Part shown: positions 17,297 through 26,218 of the stretch, in pieces | Layout: every line of letters begins with the position of its first letter | How positions within the stretch are numbered: the first letter of the stretch is position 1 | Assembly (NCBI GenBank): GCA_947626985.1 | Contig: CANQUG010000001.1 | Coordinates: 1-64,000 of the forward strand | Direction: 5' to 3' | Length of the DNA stretch: 64,000 nucleotides | DNA from: an uncultured Lachnospiraceae bacterium | Lineage (GTDB): Bacteria; Bacillota; Clostridia; Lachnospirales; Lachnospiraceae | Program-made: the position numbers and the translations under genes | The notes under the pieces: generated by a model | Told to the model about the DNA's origin: nothing | Seen by the model: only the letters and a program-made list of their open reading frames with translations | The model's database searches: none

Positions 17297-17582
17297 ATGA
17301 GCGGATATCGGATCATGATCGTTGAAGATGACCTTTCCATACAGACGCAGCTGAAGATCCTTTTGTCAGGCAATGGCTATACGGTCCGGGCGGTTACCGA
17401 TTTTTCAGAAACCGTCCGGCAGGTAAAGGCGTTTGCGCCTCATCTGATTTTGCTGGACATCGCGCTGCCGGGAAACAGCGGATTTGAAATATGCTCACAG
17501 ATCCGCAGCTTCCGCCGGGAGGGGAACCGTCGTTTCCCTTTCCTTTCAGATCAACGATTTTGTTGCCGGGGTGCAGGGCTGA
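17297..17582 (+). pseudogene. Deletion remnant joining a response-regulator N-terminus to a histidine-kinase C-terminus
   Basis: From ATG 17297 (GGAG eight bases upstream) the frame encodes MSGYRIMIVEDD...LILLDIALPGNSGFEICSQIRS, the first ~70 residues of an OmpR-type receiver including the phospho-acceptor Asp in LLLD-like context. After about 17510 the receiver similarity ends. In the next frame the bases to TGA 17580 read GRGTVVSLSFQINDF, the typical last strand of a kinase ATPase domain. So one deletion removed most of the regulator and nearly all of the sensor kinase. Two-component pairs of this kind normally sit directly before Bce-type ABC genes, exactly as here. Confidence 0.7.
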
Positions 17583-17606
17583 CACGCTCTGCACTTCTTT
17601 CATTTC

Positions 17607-17661
17607 TGTAAGAAGTGCGTAAGAAAACCTGATACAAAATACCGGGAAGAGAGGTTACAAT
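17607..17661 (+). promoter_or_regulatory. Response-regulator-type box and promoter of the Bce-like ABC operon
   Basis: Direct repeats TGTAAGAA (17607-17614) and CGTAAGAA (17618-17625) are one helical turn (11 bp) apart, as expected for an OmpR-type regulator. A TACAAT -10 box (17656-17661) follows with only a weak -35 (TACAAA, 17633-17638), fitting an activated promoter. The cognate regulator is deleted, so any control must come from elsewhere. Confidence 0.45.
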
Positions 17662-17694
17662 AAAAATAAAAAATTCAGGAAGGCGGGGAAACAC

Positions 17695-18462
17695 ATGGAA
17701 CCTGTTTTGAAACTGGAGCATATTCAGAAATATTACGGCAGCGGAGGAAGCATCACAAAAGCCATCCGGGACATCAGCTTTTCCGCAGAAGCAGGTGAAT
17801 TTCTGGCGATCATGGGCGCGTCCGGTTCCGGAAAAACGACGCTGCTCAACTGCGTTTCCGCTATTGATACCGTAAGCGCAGGTCATATCTATCTGAGGGG
17901 GACAGATATTACGGAGATAAAGCCCAGGGATCTTGCCCGGTTCCGCCGGGAAAATTTAGGCTTTGTATTTCAGGATTTCAATCTGCTGGACACCCTGACG
18001 ATCTCGGAAAATATTGCGTTGGCGCTGACGATCAATAAGACTCCGGCGAAAGAAGTGGAACCCCGCATTCGGGATATCGCCGGGAAGCTGAACATCCGTG
18101 ATATTCTGAACAAATATCCGTATCAGGTGTCCGGCGGTCAGAAGCAGCGCTGCGCCTGTGCCAGAGCGATTGTCAATAATCCCGGGCTGCTGCTGGCGGA
18201 CGAGCCCACCGGCGCACTGGACAGCCATTCTTCTCAGATGCTTTTGTCCACCATTCAGAGCATGAATGAACAGATGGGAGTCACAATTCTGATGGTAACT
18301 CATGACGCTTTTACGGCCAGCTACGCGGAGCGTATTCTTTTTTTGCAGGACGGAGAGATTTTTACGGAACTGCGTAAGGGAAACGACAGCCGAAACGGCT
18401 TTTTCCATAAAATTCTGAGTGTCCTTACCATCATTGGAGGAGGACAAAGCCATGTATGCTAA
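17695..18462 (+). CDS. Bce-type ABC transporter ATP-binding protein
   Basis: A 255-residue ATPase of the MacB/BceA family. Motifs: Walker A GASGSGKTT, Q-loop FVFQDFNLLD, signature VSGGQKQRCACARA, Walker B LLLADEPTGALD and switch His in MVTHDAFTA. It pairs with the permease that starts inside its last codons. Bce-type pairs protect against cell-wall-acting peptides or sense them, and normally signal to an adjacent kinase. Here that kinase is a remnant, so the transporter may work without its usual sensing partner or through another one. Confidence 0.85.
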   Translation: MEPVLKLEHIQKYYGSGGSITKAIRDISFSAEAGEFLAIMGASGSGKTTLLNCVSAIDTVSAGHIYLRGTDITEIKPRDLARFRRENLGFVFQDFNLLDTLTISENIALALTINKTPAKEVEPRIRDIAGKLNIRDILNKYPYQVSGGQKQRCACARAIVNNPGLLLADEPTGALDSHSSQMLLSTIQSMNEQMGVTILMVTHDAFTASYAERILFLQDGEIFTELRKGNDSRNGFFHKILSVLTIIGGGQSHVC

Positions 18463-20662
18463 ACTTGTTTTGAGGAATGTCCGGAGGTCTGTGAAGGATT
18501 ACCTGGTTTATATCGTAACCATGACGATCTGCGTCATGCTTTTTTATTCGTTTCTGTCCATTTCCAGCAGTTATTATCAGCCGGATATCGGAAGCGAGTA
18601 TAATTATACGATTCTCAGCGACGGAATGAAGGCGGCGGTCTGCGCCGTTACTTTGATCCTTCTGTTTCTGATACGGTTCGTCAATCACTATATGCTGCGG
18701 CGCAGACAAAAGGAGTTTGCGGTTGAGTCCGTTATGGGAATGGAACAGAAGACCATCGGCAGGCTGTTTTTTGCGGAAACCTTTGTGATGGGGATGATTT
18801 CGATTGTCATTGGTATTTTCCTCGGCGTATTCTGTTCGCAGTTTATTACCGCCATGCTGCTGACCTCTTACGGGAAAAGCTATGAACTGTCATGGACGCT
18901 GTTCCCGGATACGGTTCTGCTGACGGTCTGCTTCTTTGTTTTGAGCTTTGCTGCGGTAGGGCTGTTTAATACCCGTATCATCCGGAAGACGAAAATTATA
19001 GATATGCTTGCGGCGGACCGGGAAAACGACTCTGAACTGAAAAAGAGGCGCTGGATTGCAGTTCCTGTTGTTTTATTTGAACTGTTTGCAATATGGATGC
19101 TTGCGGCCGGTGTTCAAAAGATACGGTTTTATTATGACAGCCGCTTTGCCGTTCCGGTTCGGATAATGTTCTGGGGCAACATTGTATGTCCCGCGATTAC
19201 GCTGTTTTTGACCGTGCTGTGGCTGCTCAGGAAGAAAAAAGGCGGCTTTTCCGGACTGGTATGCGGGCTCCTGGTCTGCTCTGTTCTGTGTGCCGGCGCG
19301 GCGGCCGGCGTACCGGTCCTGATTCATCGGTACGCTCTTCCTATGGGATCCGGTACGACCAATCAGTACCTGTTATTTATTCTGGCTGATTTGATTTTTT
19401 CTATTTGCTCATTGATTTATCTTGCCGGCAGCTTTTTTACGGTATGGAAAGAAGCATCGCCGGAGCACAGGTACAAAGGGGAAAATCTGTTCTTTTTCGG
19501 ACAGATTACGTCGAAACTGAGCACCACCAGCAAGACCATGACGCTTATCAGCGTAACTCTTGTGCTTGCCGTTTTTCTGTTTGTCGCCGCTCCGATTCTG
19601 ACAGGCTGGGCTTCGGGCTATCTGGATATGCGGTCGGTATATGATGTGCAGATTTTTACCGGATACAATGATGTATATGATGAAGAGAATCTTCCCCGCG
19701 ATGATTATGAGATCATAACAGACTGTCTTGCGGAGCATGGGATCGACATAGAACATGACTGTATATTTGACCTTTATCTTCCGGAGAAAAAGGATTTTCA
19801 CAGGCGGGTGAAGTATGATTTTCCTGTCGCGGCAATTTCATTGAGCGATTACAATCGGATTCGGGAAATGCTGGGATATGAGCCGGTTTCTTTGGCGGAA
19901 AACGAGTTCACAACACAGTGGAAGATGGTTGCGGCAGCGGAAGAACGGGACAGCTTTTTGGCGGGGCATACCTGCGTTGTGACAGATGCCGGGGAACTGA
20001 CCCTTTCCCGGGAACCGTATTTTGAAGAAACGATCGGAGAAACGGTGTATAATTCCTACACGGATGTGCTTTATGTATTTCCGGATCGTGTCTGCGAAAA
20101 GCTGCTCCCGGTCATGAGGAACCGTTATATTACTGTGTCTGAAACGATTCCTTATGAAAGCGCCCTTGAACTGGAGCGGGCTTTTTCAGAGGAATATCCG
20201 GAGGCTGCGGATACCGGCGTCAGCTATGGCATCCGGTTAAGAACTTTGCAGGTCAACAGTACAAAGGCGGGAAATTTTGTTCTGCAGGCGTCCATGCTTT
20301 ACGGAGCTGTTGTGTTAATGGTCATTTGTCTTACGGTATTGTCTCTGCAGCAGCTCCTGGACGCTGATAAGTACAGATATCGTTTCTCCGTACTGCGGAA
20401 GATGGGGGTGGAAGAGCAGCGGATCGGGAAACTTGTGCTGAAGCAGCTGGGCGTCTGGTTCGGGCTTCCCATCCTCGTGGCGATCATCGTTTCCATTGTT
20501 GTGATTGGGTATTTTGTTCAGACGATATCCGCGGAGATTTCGGCTTATATCGGATTAGGAGCCCTGATGTGGCAGATGGGGATGACCGTTGGTATCCTGG
20601 TTTTGCTGTTAATTTGTTATTTCATCAGTACGTGGATACTCTTTAAGCGTTCTATTTCTTAA
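18452..20662 (+). CDS. Bce-type ABC transporter permease (FtsX-like)
   Basis: A 736-residue permease with ten predicted membrane helices; it opens with MYAKLVLRNVRRSVKDYLVYIVTMTICVMLF. A large extracellular region of ~200 residues (about 375-590, from SVYDVQIFTGYNDVYDE) lies before the last three helices, as in BceB. ATG 18452 has GGAGGAGG nine bases upstream and overlaps the ATPase gene by 11 bases, so the two are translationally coupled. Expected role: binding and removal of peptide antibiotics such as bacitracin-like or lantibiotic molecules. Confidence 0.83.
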   Translation: MYAKLVLRNVRRSVKDYLVYIVTMTICVMLFYSFLSISSSYYQPDIGSEYNYTILSDGMKAAVCAVTLILLFLIRFVNHYMLRRRQKEFAVESVMGMEQKTIGRLFFAETFVMGMISIVIGIFLGVFCSQFITAMLLTSYGKSYELSWTLFPDTVLLTVCFFVLSFAAVGLFNTRIIRKTKIIDMLAADRENDSELKKRRWIAVPVVLFELFAIWMLAAGVQKIRFYYDSRFAVPVRIMFWGNIVCPAITLFLTVLWLLRKKKGGFSGLVCGLLVCSVLCAGAAAGVPVLIHRYALPMGSGTTNQYLLFILADLIFSICSLIYLAGSFFTVWKEASPEHRYKGENLFFFGQITSKLSTTSKTMTLISVTLVLAVFLFVAAPILTGWASGYLDMRSVYDVQIFTGYNDVYDEENLPRDDYEIITDCLAEHGIDIEHDCIFDLYLPEKKDFHRRVKYDFPVAAISLSDYNRIREMLGYEPVSLAENEFTTQWKMVAAAEERDSFLAGHTCVVTDAGELTLSREPYFEETIGETVYNSYTDVLYVFPDRVCEKLLPVMRNRYITVSETIPYESALELERAFSEEYPEAADTGVSYGIRLRTLQVNSTKAGNFVLQASMLYGAVVLMVICLTVLSLQQLLDADKYRYRFSVLRKMGVEEQRIGKLVLKQLGVWFGLPILVAIIVSIVVIGYFVQTISAEISAYIGLGALMWQMGMTVGILVLLLICYFISTWILFKRSIS

Positions 20663-20979
20663 TAGCGGATTTCTCAACAGTTCTCAATAGTTATGTTTTT
20701 TTCTGTACTTTGCTGCGGTCGGATGCTATAGAGCAGTGTCAATGATTTCCTTCGCCCTTCGCAGAATCGGCAGTTCTCTGCCGGCAATAAGTTTTCCCAG
20801 TTTCGTATGAGAGCACGCTGCATATTCTTCCAGAGCTCTGTCGTAAGTCAGCTTCAATGGAGATAAATGAAAGCTTTCGATTTCGTCCTGAGTCATATGC
20901 GTTTCTCCGAAAGACTGAAGTCTTTTTTTCAGCCGGCTGTTAAAGTTCGGATAAACCGGCTGCTGAATTCCTGATAAAT
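20663..20979. other. Intergenic stretch with no convincing gene
   Basis: The minus strand carries an open frame (stop near 20726, possible ATG at 20896) encoding MTQDEIESFHLSPLKL...AKEIIDTAL. It has no recognisable domain and no ribosome binding site I would trust, and its longer form would run into the pcp start. It could be a decayed gene end. Confidence 0.3.
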
Positions 20980-21008
20980 TGTCTTTTGGAAGTTTTTGTG
21001 CTATACTG
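20980..21008 (+). promoter_or_regulatory. Promoter of the pyroglutamyl peptidase gene
   Basis: TTGTCT (20980-20985), 17-base spacer, TATACT (21003-21008), ending 28 bases before the pcp start codon. Confidence 0.6.
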
Positions 21009-21036
21009 CATGCAGAGAAAACGGGAGGTGGATGAG

Positions 21037-21642
21037 ATGAAGATTTTGCTGACAGCATTTGACCCTTTTGACGGGGAATCTGTCAATCCTGCCATGGAGG
21101 CCGTCGCGCTCGTTCCGGAGAGGATTGAAGACGCTGAGATTGTCAGACTGACAGTTCCCACGGTATTTCGCAAATCTGTAGAAGTGGTGATTTCCGCTGT
21201 GGGGGAGGTGCATCCGGATGCTGTGCTGTGCGTGGGGCAGGCAGGCGGCCGCCGGGAGCTGACCCCGGAGCGGGTGGCCATCAATCTGGACGACGCTTCC
21301 ATACCGGACAATGAAGGCAATCAGCCGGTTGATCAGCCCATCTTTCCGGATGGGGTGCCTGCATACTTTTCTACGCTTCCCGTCAAAGCCATGGCTCAGG
21401 CGATCCGGGACGCCGGTCTTCCGGCCTGTGTTTCTGATTCAGCCGGGACCTTTGTGTGCAACCATCTGATGTATGGCCTTCTGTATACGCTGGAAAAACG
21501 GTTTCCCGGCGTGCGGGGCGGATTCCTGCACGTGCCGTATACCCCGGAACAGGCGGTTTCGAAGGCGGGAGCGCCTTATATGAACGTGCGGGATATTGCC
21601 TGCGGGATTGAAGCGGCGATTCGGGCGATTTGTGAAGGATGA
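21037..21642 (+). CDS. pcp: Pyroglutamyl-peptidase I
   Basis: A 201-residue cytoplasmic cysteine peptidase (family C15) that removes N-terminal pyroglutamate from peptides. The catalytic residues are all present: E78 in [17 protein letters not shown]141 in [15 protein letters not shown] and H165 in [12 protein letters not shown]. It starts [23 protein letters not shown] at ATG 21037 with GGGAGGTG seven bases upstream; length is normal. It is a single-gene unit with its own promoter. Confidence 0.93.
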   Translation: MKILLTAFDPFDGESVNPAMEAVALVPERIEDAEIVRLTVPTVFRKSVEVVISAVGEVHPDAVLCVGQAGGRRELTPERVAINLDDASIPDNEGNQPVDQPIFPDGVPAYFSTLPVKAMAQAIRDAGLPACVSDSAGTFVCNHLMYGLLYTLEKRFPGVRGGFLHVPYTPEQAVSKAGAPYMNVRDIACGIEAAIRAICEG

Positions 21643-21723
21643 GGGAGAGTTTGAGAAATATGAGAAAGGGTTCGGGAAATTTGAAGGGATCTGGAAAGAA
21701 ATGTCGGCAGCTAGGAGGCTTAT

Positions 21724-23232
21724 ATGTTTGATCTAAACAAATTTGATGAATATAGAGAGGACAATCGTCGTGAAGTTAAAAGGGCTGCCGAGAATCTTCC
21801 TGTTTCACTCTGGGACACGTATTCCGCTTTTGCGAATTGTTATGGCGGTGTCATTATCCTTGGAGTAAAAGAACGCCCGGACGGTTCCTGGTATACAACC
21901 GGTTTGAAAAATCCTGCCAAACAGCAGAAGCAGTTTTGGGACATGGTTAATAATAAAGCAAAAGTAAGCATCAATCTTTTAACGGAAAATGATGTGGAAA
22001 TTTATGAGATAGACGGTGATGTCATTATGGTTATTCGCGTTCCTATGGCCAAACGGGAACAGAAGCCGGTCTACATCAATAATGACCTTATGGGAGGTAC
22101 ATTCCGTCGAGATGGTGAGGGAGATTACCATTGCACTTCTGCGCAGATCAAGGCGATGCTGCGTGACCAAACAGAAGATACGATGGATATGACACTGTTG
22201 GAAGATGTTACGTTGGAGGAACTAAATCAGGAGACGATTCAGGGTTATCGGAACCGGCATCGGACATTGAAAGAGGGGCATCCTTTCGGACAGTTGGATA
22301 ATGCGGAATATCTAAGAAGTATCGGGGCAGCGGCTCTGTCGAGAATGGACGGGAAATTGCATCCCACAGCGGCTGGGATGCTGATGTTCGGAGACGAGTA
22401 CAACATTGTGCGCCATTTTCCGGAGTATTTTCTGGATTATCGGGAAATTCTTGACCCGACTATTCGTTGGACAGACCGTCTGCAGTCCAGTTCCGGGGAG
22501 TGGTCCGGCAATGTGTGCGATTTTTATTTTCGTGTGTATAATAAGATCATTAAAGATATCAAAGTCCCTTTTCACATGGAGGGCGGGGACAGGATCGACG
22601 ATACTCCAGTTCATAAGGCGCTGCGAGAAGCGTTGGCTAATTGCCTGATCAATGCGGATTTTTACGGAACCTGCGGCGTCGTGATTCGTAAAGAACCGGA
22701 CAAACTGATTTTGGAGAATCCGGGATATATTCGGATCGGCAAACAACAGATGCGTATGGGCGGAATGTCTGACCCGAGGAATAAGGCTCTGATGAAAATG
22801 TTCAACCTGGTCAATATTGGTGAACGGGCTGGAAGCGGTGTGCCGAATATTTTTCAGGTTTGGGAGGCTGAGGGATGGACAGAACCGGTCATTATAGAGC
22901 GTTTTAATCCGGATCGAACGATTCTGGAACTTTGTTTTGCCAAAAAAACATTTGAAAAAAGTGCCGAAAAAAAGTGCCGAAAAAAAGTGCCGAAAAAAAG
23001 TGCCGAAAAAAGGTGCCGGAAAAAAGTCACAAAGAAGACACAGGAACACTATGAACGTATTTTATCTGTGATGCAGCCGGGAGTATGGTATAAAGTAACA
23101 GATTTGGCAGATGTATTACCTGTTGGAGAAAGGCGGATTAAAGTGCTCCTTTCTGAACTTGTAGAACTTGACAGGCTGGAAAGCACAGGTTCGACAAAAG
23201 GGAAAAAATACAGGATTAAGGGAGATATGTGA
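21724..23232 (+). CDS. Schlafen/AlbA-2 domain regulator with a slippage-prone linker
   Basis: A 502-residue protein of the AlbA_2/HATPase_c_4 regulator family. AlbA_2 domain: FDEYREDNRREVKRAA...YSAFANCYGGVIILGVKE. Central ATPase-like region: VHKALREALANCLINADFYG, LENPGYIRIG, MFNLVNIGERAGSGVPNIF. A winged helix closes the protein (WYKVTDLADVLPVGERRIKVLL). Between the last two lies a Lys/Cys/Ala-rich linker encoded by five copies of a 13-bp repeat; because 13 is not a multiple of three, loss or gain of one copy would put the winged helix out of frame. About 40% of residues look shared with the protein at 43456. Ribosome binding site AGGAGG overlaps 21715-21720. Confidence 0.8.
   Translation: MFDLNKFDEYREDNRREVKRAAENLPVSLWDTYSAFANCYGGVIILGVKERPDGSWYTTGLKNPAKQQKQFWDMVNNKAKVSINLLTENDVEIYEIDGDVIMVIRVPMAKREQKPVYINNDLMGGTFRRDGEGDYHCTSAQIKAMLRDQTEDTMDMTLLEDVTLEELNQETIQGYRNRHRTLKEGHPFGQLDNAEYLRSIGAAALSRMDGKLHPTAAGMLMFGDEYNIVRHFPEYFLDYREILDPTIRWTDRLQSSSGEWSGNVCDFYFRVYNKIIKDIKVPFHMEGGDRIDDTPVHKALREALANCLINADFYGTCGVVIRKEPDKLILENPGYIRIGKQQMRMGGMSDPRNKALMKMFNLVNIGERAGSGVPNIFQVWEAEGWTEPVIIERFNPDRTILELCFAKKTFEKSAEKKCRKKVPKKSAEKRCRKKVTKKTQEHYERILSVMQPGVWYKVTDLADVLPVGERRIKVLLSELVELDRLESTGSTKGKKYRIKGDM
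22961..23025 (+). repeat. Five tandem copies of a 13-bp unit inside a coding region
   Basis: Three identical units GTGCCGAAAAAAA are followed by two near-copies (last base or inner base changed). The unit contains a seven-A run and a length not divisible by three. The reading frame therefore passes through all three phases of the unit, giving a 13-residue protein period (SAEKKCRKKVPKK). Confidence 0.9.
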
Positions 23233-23349
23233 TTTTACCGGACAATTTCATGTTCTGGAAAAGATAAGAGGCCATCAGTATGGATGCCAATAGAGTGCAC
23301 AGGAATGGAATAATATCCGCGGACGGGAACGACAAAGGGAGACGACGGT

Positions 23350-24177
23350 ATGAAGGAAATTAAAATCTTCAGCAAAAACGCTGCTTTCCAGAAATTTGAG
23401 GTATTGAAAACGAACCGGAACAAACGTTACAGATACCATGAGTTTTTGGTGGAAGGGGTGCGCAGTCTCAATGAGGCTGTAAAAAATAACTGGAAAATCA
23501 AGTCTTTTTTATATAGCAGGGACAGCCTTTCCGACTGGGCAAAAAATATGATCCGTCAGGTGGATACGGATGTAAATTATTGTCTGACGTCTGAACTTAT
23601 GGCGGAGCTGAGCGGAAAGGAGGATACTTCGGAATTGATGGCGGTCATTGAAATGCGGGATGACAGGCCGGATGCCGTCCCGCTGTCCGAAACGCCGCTG
23701 CTTGTTCTCTTTGATCGCCCGTCAAACAAGGGGAATCTCGGCACAATGATACGCTCGTGCGATGCACTCGGAGCGGACATGCTGATTTTGACTGGTCATG
23801 GGGTGGATTTGTATGATCCGGATGTAGTGGTCTCGGCAATGGGTTCTTTTTTTAAGCTTCCTGTTGTCAGAATGACAGATAACACGGAGCTGTATGATTA
23901 TATTGCCAAACTGAAAAGCAGATATCCCGCCTTTATGATCATAGGAACCACTGCGCATCATAAATTCCCCATTTATGATGCGGATTTGACGGTTCCGCTT
24001 CTGCTGATGATCGGAAATGAGACGATGGGATTAAACAGGGCATTTAAAGAATTCTGCGATATGCTCTGTACGATCCCGATGTCTGAAAATTCTTATGCAT
24101 CCTCCTTTAACGTAAGCTGCGCCGCTTCCATACTTATGTATGAGGTCGCCCGGCAACGGGCAAAGATTGATTTGTGA
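23350..24177 (+). CDS. TrmH/SpoU family RNA methyltransferase
   Basis: A 275-residue SPOUT enzyme that probably 2'-O-methylates a ribose in rRNA or tRNA using S-adenosylmethionine. The N-terminal substrate-binding domain reads RYRYHEFLVEGVRSLNEAV. The three SpoU motifs are present: FDRPSNKGNLGTMIRSCDALG, LLLMIGNETMGLNRAF and SENSYASSFNVSCAASILMYE, together forming the trefoil knot cofactor site. GGGAGACGAC lies upstream of the start. The exact RNA target cannot be stated. Confidence 0.87.
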   Translation: MKEIKIFSKNAAFQKFEVLKTNRNKRYRYHEFLVEGVRSLNEAVKNNWKIKSFLYSRDSLSDWAKNMIRQVDTDVNYCLTSELMAELSGKEDTSELMAVIEMRDDRPDAVPLSETPLLVLFDRPSNKGNLGTMIRSCDALGADMLILTGHGVDLYDPDVVVSAMGSFFKLPVVRMTDNTELYDYIAKLKSRYPAFMIIGTTAHHKFPIYDADLTVPLLLMIGNETMGLNRAFKEFCDMLCTIPMSENSYASSFNVSCAASILMYEVARQRAKIDL

Positions 24178-24180
24178 TCG

Positions 24181-24408
24181 TATGAAAACGGGAGTGGCAG
24201 CGGTGTACCGAAGCGCCGTTCGTCTCTGCCGGCTCTGATCATAGAACTGAAGTGGAACAGGTCTTCCGCAGGAGCTCTTGCACAGATAAAGGAAAAGAAG
24301 TATCCGTCTGTGCTTATGGGTTATGGAGATGAGATCGTCCTGGCCGGGATCAGCTATTCGGAGAAGACGAAGGCGCATTCCTGTAAAATAGAGAGGGTGA
24401 GGGCGTGA
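24181..24408 (+). pseudogene. C-terminal remnant of an AAA-ATPase/PD-(D/E)XK nuclease-like (DUF1703-type) protein
   Basis: The frame ending at TGA 24406 reads PKRRSSLPALIIELKWNRSS, then ALAQIKEKKYPSVLMGYGDE, then ILAGISYSEKTKAHSCKIER (approximately). This is the closing part of the accessory ATPase family whose C-terminal domain is a PD-(D/E)XK nuclease fold, with the ExK motif in IIELKW. No start codon or ATPase domain precedes it: the TrmH gene stops at 24177. It is therefore the stump of a gene whose first ~450 codons were deleted. Confidence 0.6.
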
Positions 24409-24432
24409 CCGGCGGCTTTTCTGCAGGGAATG

Positions 24433-25695
24433 TTATTTCCAGAGAATCTTTTCTGCGAACCGGATGAAGGATTCCCTCCAGACACCCCAGTCATGGCTGC
24501 CGTCCAGAAGTTCGAAGGTATAAGGAACCTCCAGCGTATCCAGCACCTTCAGATAGTCCAGGGTGCTGATGCCGCGGCTGTTGTTATAGGCGATGTCCAC
24601 GCAGCCGCAGGTCTCGTAGATTTTGCGCGTTCTCAGGACTTCCGGCTGATAATGTGCGGGATCCAGGTCCTGGATGCCTCCGGAAAAGCCTCCGTAATAT
24701 CCGAACTCCCCGGGATAGATTTTCATCATGTTGTTGGTGGTCATGCTTCCCATGGAAAGTCCGCAGAACGCCCGGTTCTCATATCCGGGAAGGACGCTGT
24801 AATAACTTTCCACATAAGGAATGATGCACTCCAGTACGTTGGGAAGGGTTCGGGTCTCGTCCCAGTTAAACCAGGTGTTGTCCATGGTGATGAGGATGGC
24901 TTCTTCTGTTTCTCCTGCCCGGATCAGGTTCTGCATGATCACGGGAAGCCTGCCGGAAATCATCCAGTCCACTTCATTTCCGCCGCCGCCATGGGAGACA
25001 TAAATGGTACGGTAAGTCCGATCAGGCGTATAGCCTTCCGGAAGCCATATTCCCAGCGGCTGTGTGGTGCCGTCGATGGCCGTATAGCTTTCGAAGCGCA
25101 GCGTACCGCAGGAAGTTCCCGGCTGTTTCAGTTCATAGCGCAGGGGAACAGGCTCCCTGTCCGGGTCGCCCAGGTCAAATTCGCTCTGGCCGATGGTATG
25201 CCCGCCGTTTTTCAGGGGCATATTTTCCGGATCATAGATAGTCTTATCCATGGTGCCGTCCGTGTAAAGAATGGAGAAGCTGTATCCGTAGATTCCGGAG
25301 GGCAGCGGAAGAGTCAGGGTATAGACGCTTTCGGAAACAGGGTTCATTTCGTAGGTGAGTTCTTTTCCGGCGGTCACATCCGAGCCGGTTCCAAACATGC
25401 CTTTTCGGTAGGAATACGCATCATACGTGGGGATACCGGAATTATCGCCGAAGGCAGTGTAGCTTTCGGTTTCTTCTCTTTTATAAAACTGAAAGCTTCC
25501 CTTCAGAAAGACTTTCTCGATTTTACGGTCCGGAGCGGGCTCTTTTTTCGGTTCGGGGGTAACTCCGGGAGGGAAATGCTCCTCCGCAACGGTATATTCT
25601 GATGAGGTATCAAAGGTAAAGGTTACCAGCCATTCCCCGTTCCATTCCGGGTGAGTGGTGTTTTTTTCGATTTGGATACTGCTGTATTCGCTCAT
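24433..25695 (-). CDS. CE1-like esterase (feruloyl/acetyl-xylan esterase type) with N-terminal beta-sandwich domain
   Basis: A 420-residue alpha/beta hydrolase of the esterase D/CE1 group. The first ~180 residues look like a CBM48-type beta-sandwich (KVFLKGSFQFYKREE...YTLTLPLPSGIYGYSF). The catalytic half has the nucleophile S314 in FCGLSMGSMTT and H401 in LLDGSHDWGVWRESF; the oxyanion segment is YVSHGGGGNEVDW. No signal peptide is seen, so it should act on imported, esterified oligosaccharides, e.g. feruloylated or acetylated xylo-oligosaccharides. This matches the GH120/GH3 locus a few kb downstream. AAAGGATG lies before the ATG. Confidence 0.78.
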   Translation of the reverse strand: MSEYSSIQIEKNTTHPEWNGEWLVTFTFDTSSEYTVAEEHFPPGVTPEPKKEPAPDRKIEKVFLKGSFQFYKREETESYTAFGDNSGIPTYDAYSYRKGMFGTGSDVTAGKELTYEMNPVSESVYTLTLPLPSGIYGYSFSILYTDGTMDKTIYDPENMPLKNGGHTIGQSEFDLGDPDREPVPLRYELKQPGTSCGTLRFESYTAIDGTTQPLGIWLPEGYTPDRTYRTIYVSHGGGGNEVDWMISGRLPVIMQNLIRAGETEEAILITMDNTWFNWDETRTLPNVLECIIPYVESYYSVLPGYENRAFCGLSMGSMTTNNMMKIYPGEFGYYGGFSGGIQDLDPAHYQPEVLRTRKIYETCGCVDIAYNNSRGISTLDYLKVLDTLEVPYTFELLDGSHDWGVWRESFIRFAEKILWK

Positions 25696-25728
25696 TTTAT
25701 CATCCTTTCTTTTGCTGCAGATTTTTAT

Positions 25729-25914
25729 TCAGCCAGTCCGCTGCATGTATTTTATACTAAAATCCGGCGGATTTCCATAAGCTTTTTCCGCTGCCTGCTG
25801 ACAGTGATAACAAATAATCTCTGTTGGGCTGGGATAATATGTTTTCTTTAAATGCTTTGCCACTCCCAAATCTACAACCGCTCTGTCATACCACTCTTTT
25901 ATTTCCTGAGTCAT
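25729..25914 (-). pseudogene. Truncated HEPN domain protein
   Basis: MTQEIKEWYDRAVVDLGVAK followed by EIICYHCQQAAEKA is the start of a HEPN (PF05168-type) protein. After AAEKA the similarity ends and the frame stops 18 codons later; full-length members are about 125 residues. The later helices and the usual Rx4-6H ribonuclease motif are missing. GGGGGTG lies before the ATG at 25914, which overlaps the upstream MNT gene by 29 bases. Confidence 0.65.
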
Positions 25915-26218
25915 ATAACAGCACCCCCTTTCGATAGACTTCATTTTCTACAGAAGGAATCTCTTTTCTTGCCTCAAAACGGCTCTTGGTTGCCACAATA
26001 ATATCTACAGGATGCTTTTTTACTCTGCGAATGGCTTTATAAGCTTTTGCAGTCTCTGCGGCAAGATCTGATACACCATCTGACACGATAATGTAAAAAT
26101 CCAGATCGCTTTCAGCTGTATAGGTATTACTTGCATAAGAGCCAAACAAATAAATCCGTATAGGCAGAAGCTGTTCTATAAAACGTTTCTTCAGTTCTTC
26201 AATTTCGTATATCGGCAT
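25886..26218 (-). CDS. MNT-type nucleotidyltransferase, antitoxin-like partner of a HEPN protein
   Basis: A 110-residue nucleotidyltransferase with LFGSYASNTYTAESDLDFYIIV, the GSx(n)DxD pattern; the second acidic strand is PVDIIVATKSRFE. I start it at ATG 26218, which is nine bases after AAAGGAG; a second ATG two codons earlier is too close. As in other MNT-HEPN pairs, the HEPN frame begins inside its 3' end, but here that partner is truncated. Confidence 0.8.
   Translation of the reverse strand: MPIYEIEELKKRFIEQLLPIRIYLFGSYASNTYTAESDLDFYIIVSDGVSDLAAETAKAYKAIRRVKKHPVDIIVATKSRFEARKEIPSVENEVYRKGVLLYDSGNKRVV

Noticed and set aside
22961-23025. Short tandem repeats as a possible CRISPR array
   Set aside because: Units are contiguous, without spacers, and lie inside a coding frame.
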